Shown here: one piece after another, positions 42,899 to 49,277 of the stretch
Layout: each line of letters begins with the position of its first letter
How positions within the stretch are numbered: position 1 is the stretch's first letter
Source of the DNA: Polaromonas jejuensis NBRC 106434
GTDB lineage: Bacteria; Pseudomonadota; Gammaproteobacteria; Burkholderiales; Burkholderiaceae_C
DNA length: 49,277 nucleotides
Assembly: GCF_001598235.1 (NCBI RefSeq)
Contig: NZ_BCYO01000027.1
Location: forward strand, 1 to 49,277
Direction: 5' to 3'
The notes under the pieces: model-generated
Database searches by the model: none
What the model saw: the letters and a program-made list of their open reading frames with translations, nothing else
Told to the model about the DNA's origin: nothing
Made by a program: the position numbers and the translations under genes

Positions 42899-43473
42899 CG
42901 AAGCAACCTGACCAGGTGGTTGCTGACATTGCGCAGGCGCTGCGCCATCAGCTGGGTGATTTTGACCATCAGCTTGGCGCCCACGCCGGGATGGTCGCGA
43001 ATCAGCAGGGCAATCTCATGCCGGCCCAGCGCCGCGGCCTCGACCGCCTCGATGGCGATGCAGCTGCTGTAGCGCGGCTCGCTGTCCAGCATGGACATTT
43101 CCCCCATCGCCGCGCCGCGCCTGAGCACCGCGACGCGCGAAACCGCGACCTCCCTGGGAGCCTCATTGGCCAGCCCATCGTCCTGCGCCTGTGCGTTCGC
43201 CTCGGCGACGCTCTGCATGCGCTTGGTCACGTCCACCGTGCCCTTGAGCAGCAGCAGCATCCAGTCGCCGGCATCGCCCTCGCGGATCAACACCTGGCCG
43301 GGCTCGGCACGCACCAGCCGCATGGAGGCGCCCAGAATGTCGGCCTCGGCCGGCGTGAAGTCCTGCAGCAGCGGCGCGTTTTGCAGCAGGTCGGGACCGT
43401 AGTCGCTGATCCGCTCGCAGCAACCGAACACATGCAGACCGGCCGCCTCCAGTTGTTCTTCTAGCGTCTTCAT
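42889..43473 (-). CDS. Cyclic nucleotide-binding domain protein
   Basis: A 194-residue protein made essentially of one CAP/cNMP-binding beta-roll. GQVLIREGDAGDWMLLLLKGTVDVTKRM is the roll core (quoted as GQVLIREGDAGDWMLLLLKG), and GEMSMLDSEPRYSSCIAIE is the phosphate-binding cassette with its Arg. No helix-turn-helix follows, so it is probably not a DNA-binding Crp/Fnr protein. It is the last gene after the MCE operon (27 nt gap). Its final codons and stop come from a dispersed repeat. Confidence 0.88.
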   Translation of the reverse strand: MKTLEEQLEAAGLHVFGCCERISDYGPDLLQNAPLLQDFTPAEADILGASMRLVRAEPGQVLIREGDAGDWMLLLLKGTVDVTKRMQSVAEANAQAQDDGLANEAPREVAVSRVAVLRRGAAMGEMSMLDSEPRYSSCIAIEAVEAAALGRHEIALLIRDHPGVGAKLMVKITQLMAQRLRNVSNHLVRLLRKR

Positions 43474-43500
43474 GGCGATGCCTTCATCGGAAAGCGCGGT

Positions 43501-44223
43501 TCAGCGTACCGCCGCCTGCTGCAGCCACTGGTCCAGCTCCTCAATGGCGGCGTCGGTGGCGGCTGTCAGCGCGCGCACGCCGCCGGGCGCATCGGCTGTG
43601 GGCGCGGGCCGCTGCGCCACCACCTGGCGTTGCGCGATCAGCTTTTCACCGGCGGGCGTGACCTCCACCAGCGTGGCGCGCAGGCGAATCAATCCAACGC
43701 TGCTGTCGGGGGCGGTGAACAGCTGGCTGAACTCCTCCAGGTCCAGCCGCAACAGCAGCGGCAGCACCGCGCCCTGGCGGCGGTTGAGGGCCACGCCCTC
43801 GCCGGCGTTGAACACGGCGCGGCGCTGGCCCAGCTGCTCGCGCAGGCGCTGGCGCACGAGCTGCGCGGGCGGCATGCTCCAGCGCGCCTGCGCGTAGGGG
43901 CGCAGCTGCTGCGCGTCGGCGTAGCCCAGGCGGTACAGCAGCGCCATATTGTCCAGCGCACCGCCGGAGGTCACGATGTCCTCGATCGCCAGCGGCGGCA
44001 GCGGCGCCTGGCCTGTCGCGAGCGAGGTGGGCGGGGTGGACAGGACGCCAGGCCCGAAGTCGTACATGCTGGCGCGCGTCGGCTTGTCGGGCAGACCCGA
44101 GCAGCCGCCGAGCAGCAGCATCGCCAATACCAGATAAAAAACAGCTCCCGCCCTTGATGGACGAGCGCCAGAAGCTATTGAATTCATAGCAAACGGATGA
44201 CTGAATAAAGGGCGTGGCGTCAT
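43501..44223 (-). CDS. ABC-type transport auxiliary lipoprotein (MCE operon)
   Basis: Periplasmic lipoprotein of 240 residues, the auxiliary component of an MCE phospholipid transport system (PqiC-like, ABC_trans_aux family). The lipobox LLGGC precedes CSGLPDKP; VLSTPP, ALDNMALLYRLGYADAQQ and WSMPPAQLVRQRL follow the family. The ATG at 44223 overlaps the MlaD stop (ATGA); an internal ATG at 44187 would give a more usual 28-residue signal peptide. A dispersed repeat at 44136-44190 encodes residues 12-29. Confidence 0.87.
   Translation of the reverse strand: MTPRPLFSHPFAMNSIASGARPSRAGAVFYLVLAMLLLGGCSGLPDKPTRASMYDFGPGVLSTPPTSLATGQAPLPPLAIEDIVTSGGALDNMALLYRLGYADAQQLRPYAQARWSMPPAQLVRQRLREQLGQRRAVFNAGEGVALNRRQGAVLPLLLRLDLEEFSQLFTAPDSSVGLIRLRATLVEVTPAGEKLIAQRQVVAQRPAPTADAPGGVRALTAATDAAIEELDQWLQQAAVR
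44136..44190 (-). repeat. Dispersed ~50-bp repeat, copy 7, inside a coding sequence
   Basis: Minus-strand AATTCAATAGCTTCTGGCGC, then TCGTCCATCAAGGGCGGGAGC and T-rich end. It is in frame within the N-terminus of the auxiliary lipoprotein gene, covering the internal ATG and the n-region of its signal peptide. The stem is CGCTC/GGGCG with a G-U pair. Confidence 0.6.
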
Positions 44224-45152
44224 TTGCTGGCTCCGGTGGCGGAAAATCCGGCTTCGCCCGGGCCGGGTGGCGGCCGGCCATTGCCAAAAATCAGCGCCTG
44301 GGGGTTGTCGTCCATCGTGCTGACGGTACGCCGCAGCTGGCGCATGGCACGTGCCGTTTCATCGGCCACGACGCCCAGCTTGGGCAGCGTGGCTGCGCTG
44401 AAGGTTTCCACGCCGGCCGTCAGTGCCGTGCCGCCTTCGGAGAGCTTGTCGAGCGGCCCGCCTTTTTCATTCAGCCGGCGTGCGCTGATGTTGACTTCGT
44501 CGGTGGCGGCTTTCACGGAGCGCAGCGTCGCGCTGGCGTCACGCGACAGGGCCGGCAGGCTGGCCACGGCGGGCTCCAGCCCCTTGGCCACGCGGTTGAC
44601 GCTGCCCGCCGCTTCACCGACCTGCGTGACGGCGGCGGTGATCGTCTGCAGGTTCTCGTCGGTCAGCAGCTTGTTCAGGCTGGCACTGGCCTGCTCCACA
44701 TGGTTCAGAATCATCTCGCTCTGCCGCAGCAGTTTGTCGATGCCGCCCGGCCTGAGCGGTATGCGCGGCGGATCGTTGTCATTGGGCACCAGCCGTTCCG
44801 CCGAGCCGTCGTTGTCATCGAGCTGGATGAAGCCCAGCCCCGTCACGCCCTGCGAGGCCACCGTGGCAAACGTCGACTTGGTGACCGGTGCGCCGCGGTC
44901 TATGGAGACGCGAATCAGCACGTTGCCCTTGACCTTGCGGTCAAAGCCTATGAGCTCGACCTTGCCGACCGGCACGCCGCGAAAGCGCACGGCGGCCTGC
45001 GGCTGCAGGCCGGAAATGGTTTCGCCCGTGCTCATTTCATACAGGTCGCGCTGGGTGCTGTCGCGCGTCAGCCAGACCGCCAGCAGCGCCAGCAGGGCCG
45101 TCACCACCAGCACAAATACACCGGCGGCCAGGGCATGGGCTTTGTTTTCCAT
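44220..45152 (-). CDS. mlaD: MCE/MlaD family substrate-binding protein
   Basis: Inner-membrane-anchored periplasmic MCE protein of 310 residues that binds phospholipid for the ABC transporter. One N-terminal helix (LAAGVFVLVVTALLALLAVW) and an MCE domain (ISGLQPQAAVRFRGVPVGKV, GVTGLGFIQLDD) are followed by a long helical C-terminal region, typical of single-MCE proteins of proteobacterial operons. It is 22 nt after the ATPase and ATGA-coupled to the lipoprotein. Confidence 0.92.
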   Translation of the reverse strand: MENKAHALAAGVFVLVVTALLALLAVWLTRDSTQRDLYEMSTGETISGLQPQAAVRFRGVPVGKVELIGFDRKVKGNVLIRVSIDRGAPVTKSTFATVASQGVTGLGFIQLDDNDGSAERLVPNDNDPPRIPLRPGGIDKLLRQSEMILNHVEQASASLNKLLTDENLQTITAAVTQVGEAAGSVNRVAKGLEPAVASLPALSRDASATLRSVKAATDEVNISARRLNEKGGPLDKLSEGGTALTAGVETFSAATLPKLGVVADETARAMRQLRRTVSTMDDNPQALIFGNGRPPPGPGEAGFSATGASK

Positions 45153-45174
45153 GTTGAAAACCTTTCAGCGTCGT

Positions 45175-45963
45175 CTATATGGTGAAGGGGTACTCGCGCA
45201 GCAGTTCCATCGCGCGTTGCCCCCTTTCACCCAAAAAAAACTCGTGGATGAAGGGGTGCGGAAAGGCCACCACTTCCCTGGGCACATCGTTGACGATGAC
45301 CCGCTGCTCGGCCAGCACGGCAATGCGCGTGCTGAGCTCAAACAGCGTGTCGAGGTCGTGCGTCACCATCACCACCGTCAGTTCCATGTCGCGGTGCAGC
45401 GCACGCAGCAGGGAACAAAAGCTGTCGGAGCTCTCCGGGTCCAGCCCGGCCGTGGGTTCGTCCAGCAGCAGCAGCGGCGGATCCATGATGAGCGCGCGCG
45501 CCAGCGCCACCCGCTTGATCATGCCGCCCGACAAATCGCTGGGCATCTTGTCGGCCGCGTCAGGCCCCAGACCCACCATCTGCAGCTTGACCATGGCGGC
45601 CTCGCGGATCAGCGCATGCGGCAGGGTTTTGAGCTCGCGCAGCGGAAAGGCAATGTTCTCCAGCACGGTGAAAGCCGAGAACAGCGCGCCCTGCTGGAAC
45701 AGCATGCCCACCCGGCTGGCAGCGCCGTGCTTGCCCAGTTCGGCGGCCGGTTTGCCCAGCACGGTGATCTCGCCCTGGCTGGGGTGTTCCAGCCCCAGGA
45801 TCTGGCGCAGCAGCACCGTCTTGCCGGTGCCCGAGCCGCCCACCAGCGACAGCACCTCGCCGCGCGCCACCGTGAGGTCAAGGTCCTTGTGCACGACCGA
45901 TTTCCGGTCGCCGTTCTGGAAAACGGTCCAGAGCTTGCGGATTTCAACCACCGGGTCACTCAT
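45175..45963 (-). CDS. mlaF: MCE transporter ATPase (MlaF-like)
   Basis: ABC ATPase of 262 residues. Walker A GGSGTGKTVLLRQ, signature LSGGMIKRVALARAL, Walker B PLLLLDEPTAGLDPES, and the H-loop His in VMVTHDLDT are all present. The start is ATG 45963, which overlaps the permease stop (ATGA 45960-45963). An upstream extension of the frame is antisense-like and unrelated. It powers lipid movement between membranes with the permease and MlaD. Confidence 0.94.
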   Translation of the reverse strand: MSDPVVEIRKLWTVFQNGDRKSVVHKDLDLTVARGEVLSLVGGSGTGKTVLLRQILGLEHPSQGEITVLGKPAAELGKHGAASRVGMLFQQGALFSAFTVLENIAFPLRELKTLPHALIREAAMVKLQMVGLGPDAADKMPSDLSGGMIKRVALARALIMDPPLLLLDEPTAGLDPESSDSFCSLLRALHRDMELTVVMVTHDLDTLFELSTRIAVLAEQRVIVNDVPREVVAFPHPFIHEFFLGERGQRAMELLREYPFTI

Positions 45964-47093
45964 ATTCCGACACTCTTGAACAGCACGGCAAACAGCGCGT
46001 CCACCAAAATGACGACGGTGATCGAGGTGACCACCGAGGCCGTGGTGCCCTGCCCCAGGCTTTCGGTATTGGGCTTGACGCGCAGGCCGTAGTGGCAGCC
46101 GACCAGCGCAATCAGCAGGCCAAAGACGACGGACTTGCCGGTGGCCAGGGTCAGGTTGGACACGTCCACCGCGGCGGGCAGCGTGTTGATGAAGAACGAG
46201 GGCGAAACCCCCATGGAGATGTTGGCGGCCAGCATGCCGCCCAGCAGGGCGGCCAGGGTGGTCCAGACGCTGATCAGCGGCATCACCAGCGCCAGCGCCA
46301 GCGCGCGCGGCATGACCAGCCGGAAGCCGCGCGCAATGCCCATGACGCGCATGGCGTCCAGCTCTTCGGTGACGCGCATCACGCCAATCTGTGCCGTGAT
46401 GGCCGAGCCGCTGCGCCCGGCAATCAGGATGGCCGCCAGCACCGGGCCCAATTCGCGGATCAGCGAAATGCCCAGAATGTTCACGATGAAGGCATCGGCG
46501 CCGAATTGGCGCAACTGCTGCGAAATCAGGTAGGCCAGCACCACGCCGATCAGAAAGCCCACCAGCGCGGTAATGGGCAGCGCCGTGGCACCGATGTGGT
46601 ACAGGTGGCCGGAGAGATCGCGCCAGGGCCCTTGCTGCGGATGCCTGATGAGGCGGATGATGTCGAGCAGCAACTGGCCGATCAGGCGCAGCATGCCTCT
46701 GGCCTGGTCGGCCTGGCTGAACACGCGGTGACCCAGCACGATGAGCGGCTCGGTCCAGTCGGGTTTGCGTGCTTTCGGCGGGCTGCACGTGAATTTGGCG
46801 ACGGTTTCCAGCACCGCCCGCTGGCTGGGCGCCATCTGCACCTCGGCCGGCCAGGCGCGGCCCCAGTGGTTCCACAGCACCTGGGCGCCCAGGTAATCGA
46901 ATTTTTCAAGCGGTTCCAGATTCCAGCGGCTGGCCGACGCCTTGCCGCGCAGGCCCTGGAGCTGCGCCGTCAGCGCCTCCCAGGCCGCCTGGCCGGTGAG
47001 GTCCGCCGCCGTCCAGGCCCCCCGCACGAGCAGCACCCGGCCATCGGCGGTGTCCTGCTGTTCGATGCGGGGCGTGGATTCTTCCATGAGCAT
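45960..47093 (-). CDS. mlaE: MCE transporter permease (MlaE family) with N-terminal STAS-like domain
   Basis: ABC permease of the Mla/MCE system. From about residue 125 onward: GHLYHIGATALPITALVGFL, GRSGSAITAQIGVMRVTEEL and the following DAMRVMGIARGFRLVMPRAL, typical MlaE signatures, with about five membrane helices. The first 110 or so residues are a STAS-like soluble domain fused to the permease, as in many betaproteobacterial MCE operons. Start at 47093 or 47087 is preferred; the frame is open to an ATG at 47150. First gene of the operon. Confidence 0.9.
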   Translation of the reverse strand: MLMEESTPRIEQQDTADGRVLLVRGAWTAADLTGQAAWEALTAQLQGLRGKASASRWNLEPLEKFDYLGAQVLWNHWGRAWPAEVQMAPSQRAVLETVAKFTCSPPKARKPDWTEPLIVLGHRVFSQADQARGMLRLIGQLLLDIIRLIRHPQQGPWRDLSGHLYHIGATALPITALVGFLIGVVLAYLISQQLRQFGADAFIVNILGISLIRELGPVLAAILIAGRSGSAITAQIGVMRVTEELDAMRVMGIARGFRLVMPRALALALVMPLISVWTTLAALLGGMLAANISMGVSPSFFINTLPAAVDVSNLTLATGKSVVFGLLIALVGCHYGLRVKPNTESLGQGTTASVVTSITVVILVDALFAVLFKSVGI

Positions 47094-47457
47094 GTATGAG
47101 GCCGGGCGCGGCCGGCAAGGCCGCCAACGCGCCAAACGCAAAATTGTCATGGTAACTGCTCGATGGAAAAATGCAGGCCCGGCGAGCGGGCTGTCGTTTC
47201 GGTCCTACAGGCCGGCCGGGCGTGGCCGGCGCGCTCACGGCGGGCCGTGGCGCGGCAGGCGGTGCGAGCACCGCCGCCAGCGGGTAATCCCCGCCGCCCG
47301 GACGCGCCTTGTTTTGCCACAATCAGACGCTGGTGCGCCGGTCAGCCCCGCGTTAGGTGGCGCAGGCAAGATGCGCCAAGCGCCCCCCTGATCCGGCGGT
47401 AGCGGCCATGCCGCCCCGCAGGCCAGGCGCCGTCGACAACCGGGAGACAAGGCCTAC
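47094..47457. other. Divergent GC-rich intergenic region (mlaE / GMC oxidoreductase)
   Basis: A 364-nt region between divergent genes. I see GC-rich hairpins near the mlaE end (GCGGCC/GGCCGC at about 47107-47123; GCCCG/CGGGC near 47190) but no convincing promoter. GGCGGTAGCGGCC at 47395-47407 resembles an ops core by chance and is not interpreted as such. Confidence 0.4.
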
Positions 47458-49200
47458 ATGCAAGACGAGACACCCATTTTTGACTACATCATCATTGGCG
47501 CCGGCACGGCCGGCTGCCTGCTGGCCAACCGCCTGAGTGCCGACGCCTCCAAGCGCGTGCTGATGATAGAGGCCGGCCGCAAGGATGACTACCACTGGAT
47601 CCACATTCCGGTGGGCTACCTGTATTGCATTGGCAACCCACGCACCGACTGGCTCTACAACACCGAGCCGGACGCCGGCCTCAATGGCCGGACGCTGCGC
47701 TACCCGCGCGGCAAGACGCTGGGCGGCTGCTCCAGCATCAACGGCATGATTTACATGCGCGGCCAGGCACGCGACTACGACCAGTGGGCGCAGCTGACCG
47801 GCGACAGCGCCTGGGGCTGGGACAACGCCCTGCCCCATTTCAAGCTGCACGAAGACCACTACAAGGGCGCTGACGCCATGCACGGCGCGCGCGGCGTGGC
47901 GCCCGAGCTGATGCAGGACAAAAGCAACCCCTACCAGAAGATACTGCGCCACCGCAACGCGGGCGGCGAATGGCGCGTCGAAAAACAGCGCCTGCGCTGG
48001 GACATCCTGGATGCCTTCGCCGAGGCGGCCAGCCAGGCCGGCATCCCGCACACGCCGGACTTCAACCGCGGCGACAACGAGGGCGTGGGCTACTTTGAAG
48101 TCAACCAGAAAAAGGGCTGGCGCTGGAACACCGCCAAGGCCTTCTTGCGGCCTGCCTGCCTGGGCCGGCCGAATTTCGAGCTGTGGACGCATGCCCAGGT
48201 GTCCAGGCTGGTGATCGAGGCCCAGCCCGACGGCGGCAAGCGCTGCACCGGCGTGGAAGTCTGGACCGGCCAGGAGCGCATGACGGCGATGGCCACGCGC
48301 GACTCGGAACACATGAGCGAGGTGCTTCTTTGCGCCGGCAGCATAGGCTCCCCGCAAATTCTGCAGCTCTCGGGCATAGGCCCGGGCGCGCTGCTGCAGC
48401 ATCACGGCATTCCCGTGCTGCAGGACCTGCCCGGCGTCGGCGCCAACCTGCAGGACCACCTGCAAATCCGCTCGGTCTACAAGGTGCAGGCCCCCGAAGG
48501 CAGCAAGCGCTGGGGCCTGTCGCTCAACACCATGGCCAACTCCTGGTGGGGCAAGGCCCGTATCGGGCTGGAATACGCGCTGCGCCAGACCGGCCCCATG
48601 AGCATGGCGCCGTCGCAGCTGGGCGCCTTCACGCGCAGCTCGCCCGACCGCCCCTATCCCAATATCGAGTACCACGTGCAGCCGCTGTCGCTTGAGGCTT
48701 TCGGCGAGCCGCTGCACAGCTTCAATGCCTTTACCGCCAGCGTCTGCAACCTCAACCCGACCAGCCGCGGCAGCGTCCACATCAAGAGCGGCCGCTTTGA
48801 AGACGCCCCGGCGATTGCACCCAACTACCTGAGCACGGCCGAAGACCGGCAGGTGGCGGCCGACTCCCTTCGCGTGACGCGCAAGATCGTCAGCCAGGGC
48901 GCGATGGCCAAATACCAGCCGGAAGAATTCAAACCCGGCGCCCAGTTCCAGACCGACGAAGACCTCGCCCGGCTGGCCGGCGACATCGCCACCACCATCT
49001 TCCACCCGGTGGGCACCACCAAGATGGGCCGTGCAGATGACCCGATGGCCGTGGTGGACTCGCACCTGCGCGTGCGCGGCATACGCGGGCTGCGCGTGGT
49101 CGATGCCGGCGTGATGCCGCTGATCACCAGCGGCAACACCAATGCCCCCACGCTGATGATTGCCGAGAAGGCGGCGCAGTGGATACGCGACGGGGTTTGA
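47458..49200 (+). CDS. GMC family FAD-dependent oxidoreductase (choline dehydrogenase-like)
   Basis: FAD flavoprotein of 580 residues oxidising an alcohol or related substrate. YIIIGAGTAGCLLANRLS (FAD site, residues 10-27), GKTLGGCSSINGMIYMRG (GMC signature 1), GSIGSPQILQLSGIG (signature 2), FHPVGTTKMG with the catalytic His, and a second late His/Asn region (TSGNTNAPTLMIAEKAA). Choline dehydrogenase is the common label, but no betaine genes are nearby and many paralogues act on other alcohols. The rest of the window (49201-49277) shows nothing. Confidence 0.93.
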   Translation: MQDETPIFDYIIIGAGTAGCLLANRLSADASKRVLMIEAGRKDDYHWIHIPVGYLYCIGNPRTDWLYNTEPDAGLNGRTLRYPRGKTLGGCSSINGMIYMRGQARDYDQWAQLTGDSAWGWDNALPHFKLHEDHYKGADAMHGARGVAPELMQDKSNPYQKILRHRNAGGEWRVEKQRLRWDILDAFAEAASQAGIPHTPDFNRGDNEGVGYFEVNQKKGWRWNTAKAFLRPACLGRPNFELWTHAQVSRLVIEAQPDGGKRCTGVEVWTGQERMTAMATRDSEHMSEVLLCAGSIGSPQILQLSGIGPGALLQHHGIPVLQDLPGVGANLQDHLQIRSVYKVQAPEGSKRWGLSLNTMANSWWGKARIGLEYALRQTGPMSMAPSQLGAFTRSSPDRPYPNIEYHVQPLSLEAFGEPLHSFNAFTASVCNLNPTSRGSVHIKSGRFEDAPAIAPNYLSTAEDRQVAADSLRVTRKIVSQGAMAKYQPEEFKPGAQFQTDEDLARLAGDIATTIFHPVGTTKMGRADDPMAVVDSHLRVRGIRGLRVVDAGVMPLITSGNTNAPTLMIAEKAAQWIRDGV

Positions 49201-49277
49201 CACGCGCAGGCCATGCCCCCGCCATTCCGGAGCCGGCCAACAATTCTTCACAAGGGGGCGGGAAATCCCCAATGCAC

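Noticed and set aside
47395..47407. GGCGGTAGCGGCC, an ops-like sequence upstream of the GMC gene
   Set aside because: Same 11/13 score as the wza-leader site but no long operon or RfaH context; used as an indicator of the chance level.
47353..49272. A 639-codon open frame on the minus strand over the GMC oxidoreductase
   Set aside because: It is a shadow of a gene with all family signatures; no recognisable protein in the antisense frame.
1..49277. tRNA, rRNA and CRISPR arrays
   Set aside because: No cloverleaf with a matching anticodon arm, no rRNA motifs and no regularly spaced repeat array were noticed; a tRNAscan or CRISPR search was not possible.

Overview
The window looks like chromosomal DNA of a Burkholderiales bacterium, most likely a Comamonadaceae member of the Polaromonas/Rhodoferax type. 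The basis is protein similarity recalled from memory, high GC outside one island, the rpsL-rpsG-fusA order, and two families of short intergenic repeats that I associate with Comamonadaceae. No database search was possible.

Layout. 144-3501 (minus): the str ribosomal operon rpsL-rpsG-fusA with a good sigma70 promoter. 3874-8015 (minus): housekeeping genes (D-Ala-D-Ala carboxypeptidase, alpha/beta hydrolase, thioredoxin-like [2Fe-2S] ferredoxin, VanZ-like membrane protein, HemJ). 8056-8215 (minus): a dense run of five hairpins ending in a textbook intrinsic terminator, which I read as an undescribed structured RNA. 8322-12592 (plus): a yjbE-yjbF-yjbH (gfcABD) exopolysaccharide export/assembly operon in which the usual separate yjbG/gfcC gene is missing because a GfcC-like domain is fused to the front of YjbH.

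12837-36465 (minus): one long Wzx/Wzy-type exopolysaccharide locus. In transcription order it holds an RfaH-like antiterminator, an ops-like element, wza, a low-molecular-weight tyrosine phosphatase, the wzc tyrosine kinase, a second uppS, wecB and wecC (UDP-ManNAc and UDP-ManNAcA), a methyltransferase, wzx, an IS remnant, wzy and a GT4 glycosyltransferase. These are followed by an asparagine-synthase-like amidotransferase, an MDR+Gfo/Idh fusion oxidoreductase, an unassigned alpha-barrel-like protein, a WecG/TagA glycosyltransferase, a small VanZ protein, a WcaJ-type initiating transferase, frameshifted galU, a GDP-mannose mannosyl hydrolase and galE. Many neighbours share 4-nt ATGA overlaps. 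The centre (about 23.6-28.4 kb) is strikingly AT-rich and was probably acquired horizontally. A plausible model is a repeat unit started on undecaprenyl phosphate by the WcaJ homologue, extended with ManNAcA that may be amidated, flipped by Wzx, polymerised by Wzy, exported by Wza/Wzc, and processed by the neighbouring Yjb/Gfc proteins.

36898-49200: housekeeping and accessory genes: hemB, corA, a GST, dienelactone hydrolase, a DsbA-family isomerase, an SDR, a MarC protein, a cyclic-nucleotide-binding-domain protein, a four-gene Mla/MCE lipid-transport operon, and a GMC oxidoreductase.

The points I rate highest are the structured RNA before hemJ, the GfcC-YjbH fusion, the RfaH-like gene with an ops-like site in the wza leader, the galU frameshift with its SD-sequestering leader hairpin, and a roughly 50-bp repeat family (seven copies) whose hairpin pairs differently in different copies and which supplies the start of one gene and the stop of another.
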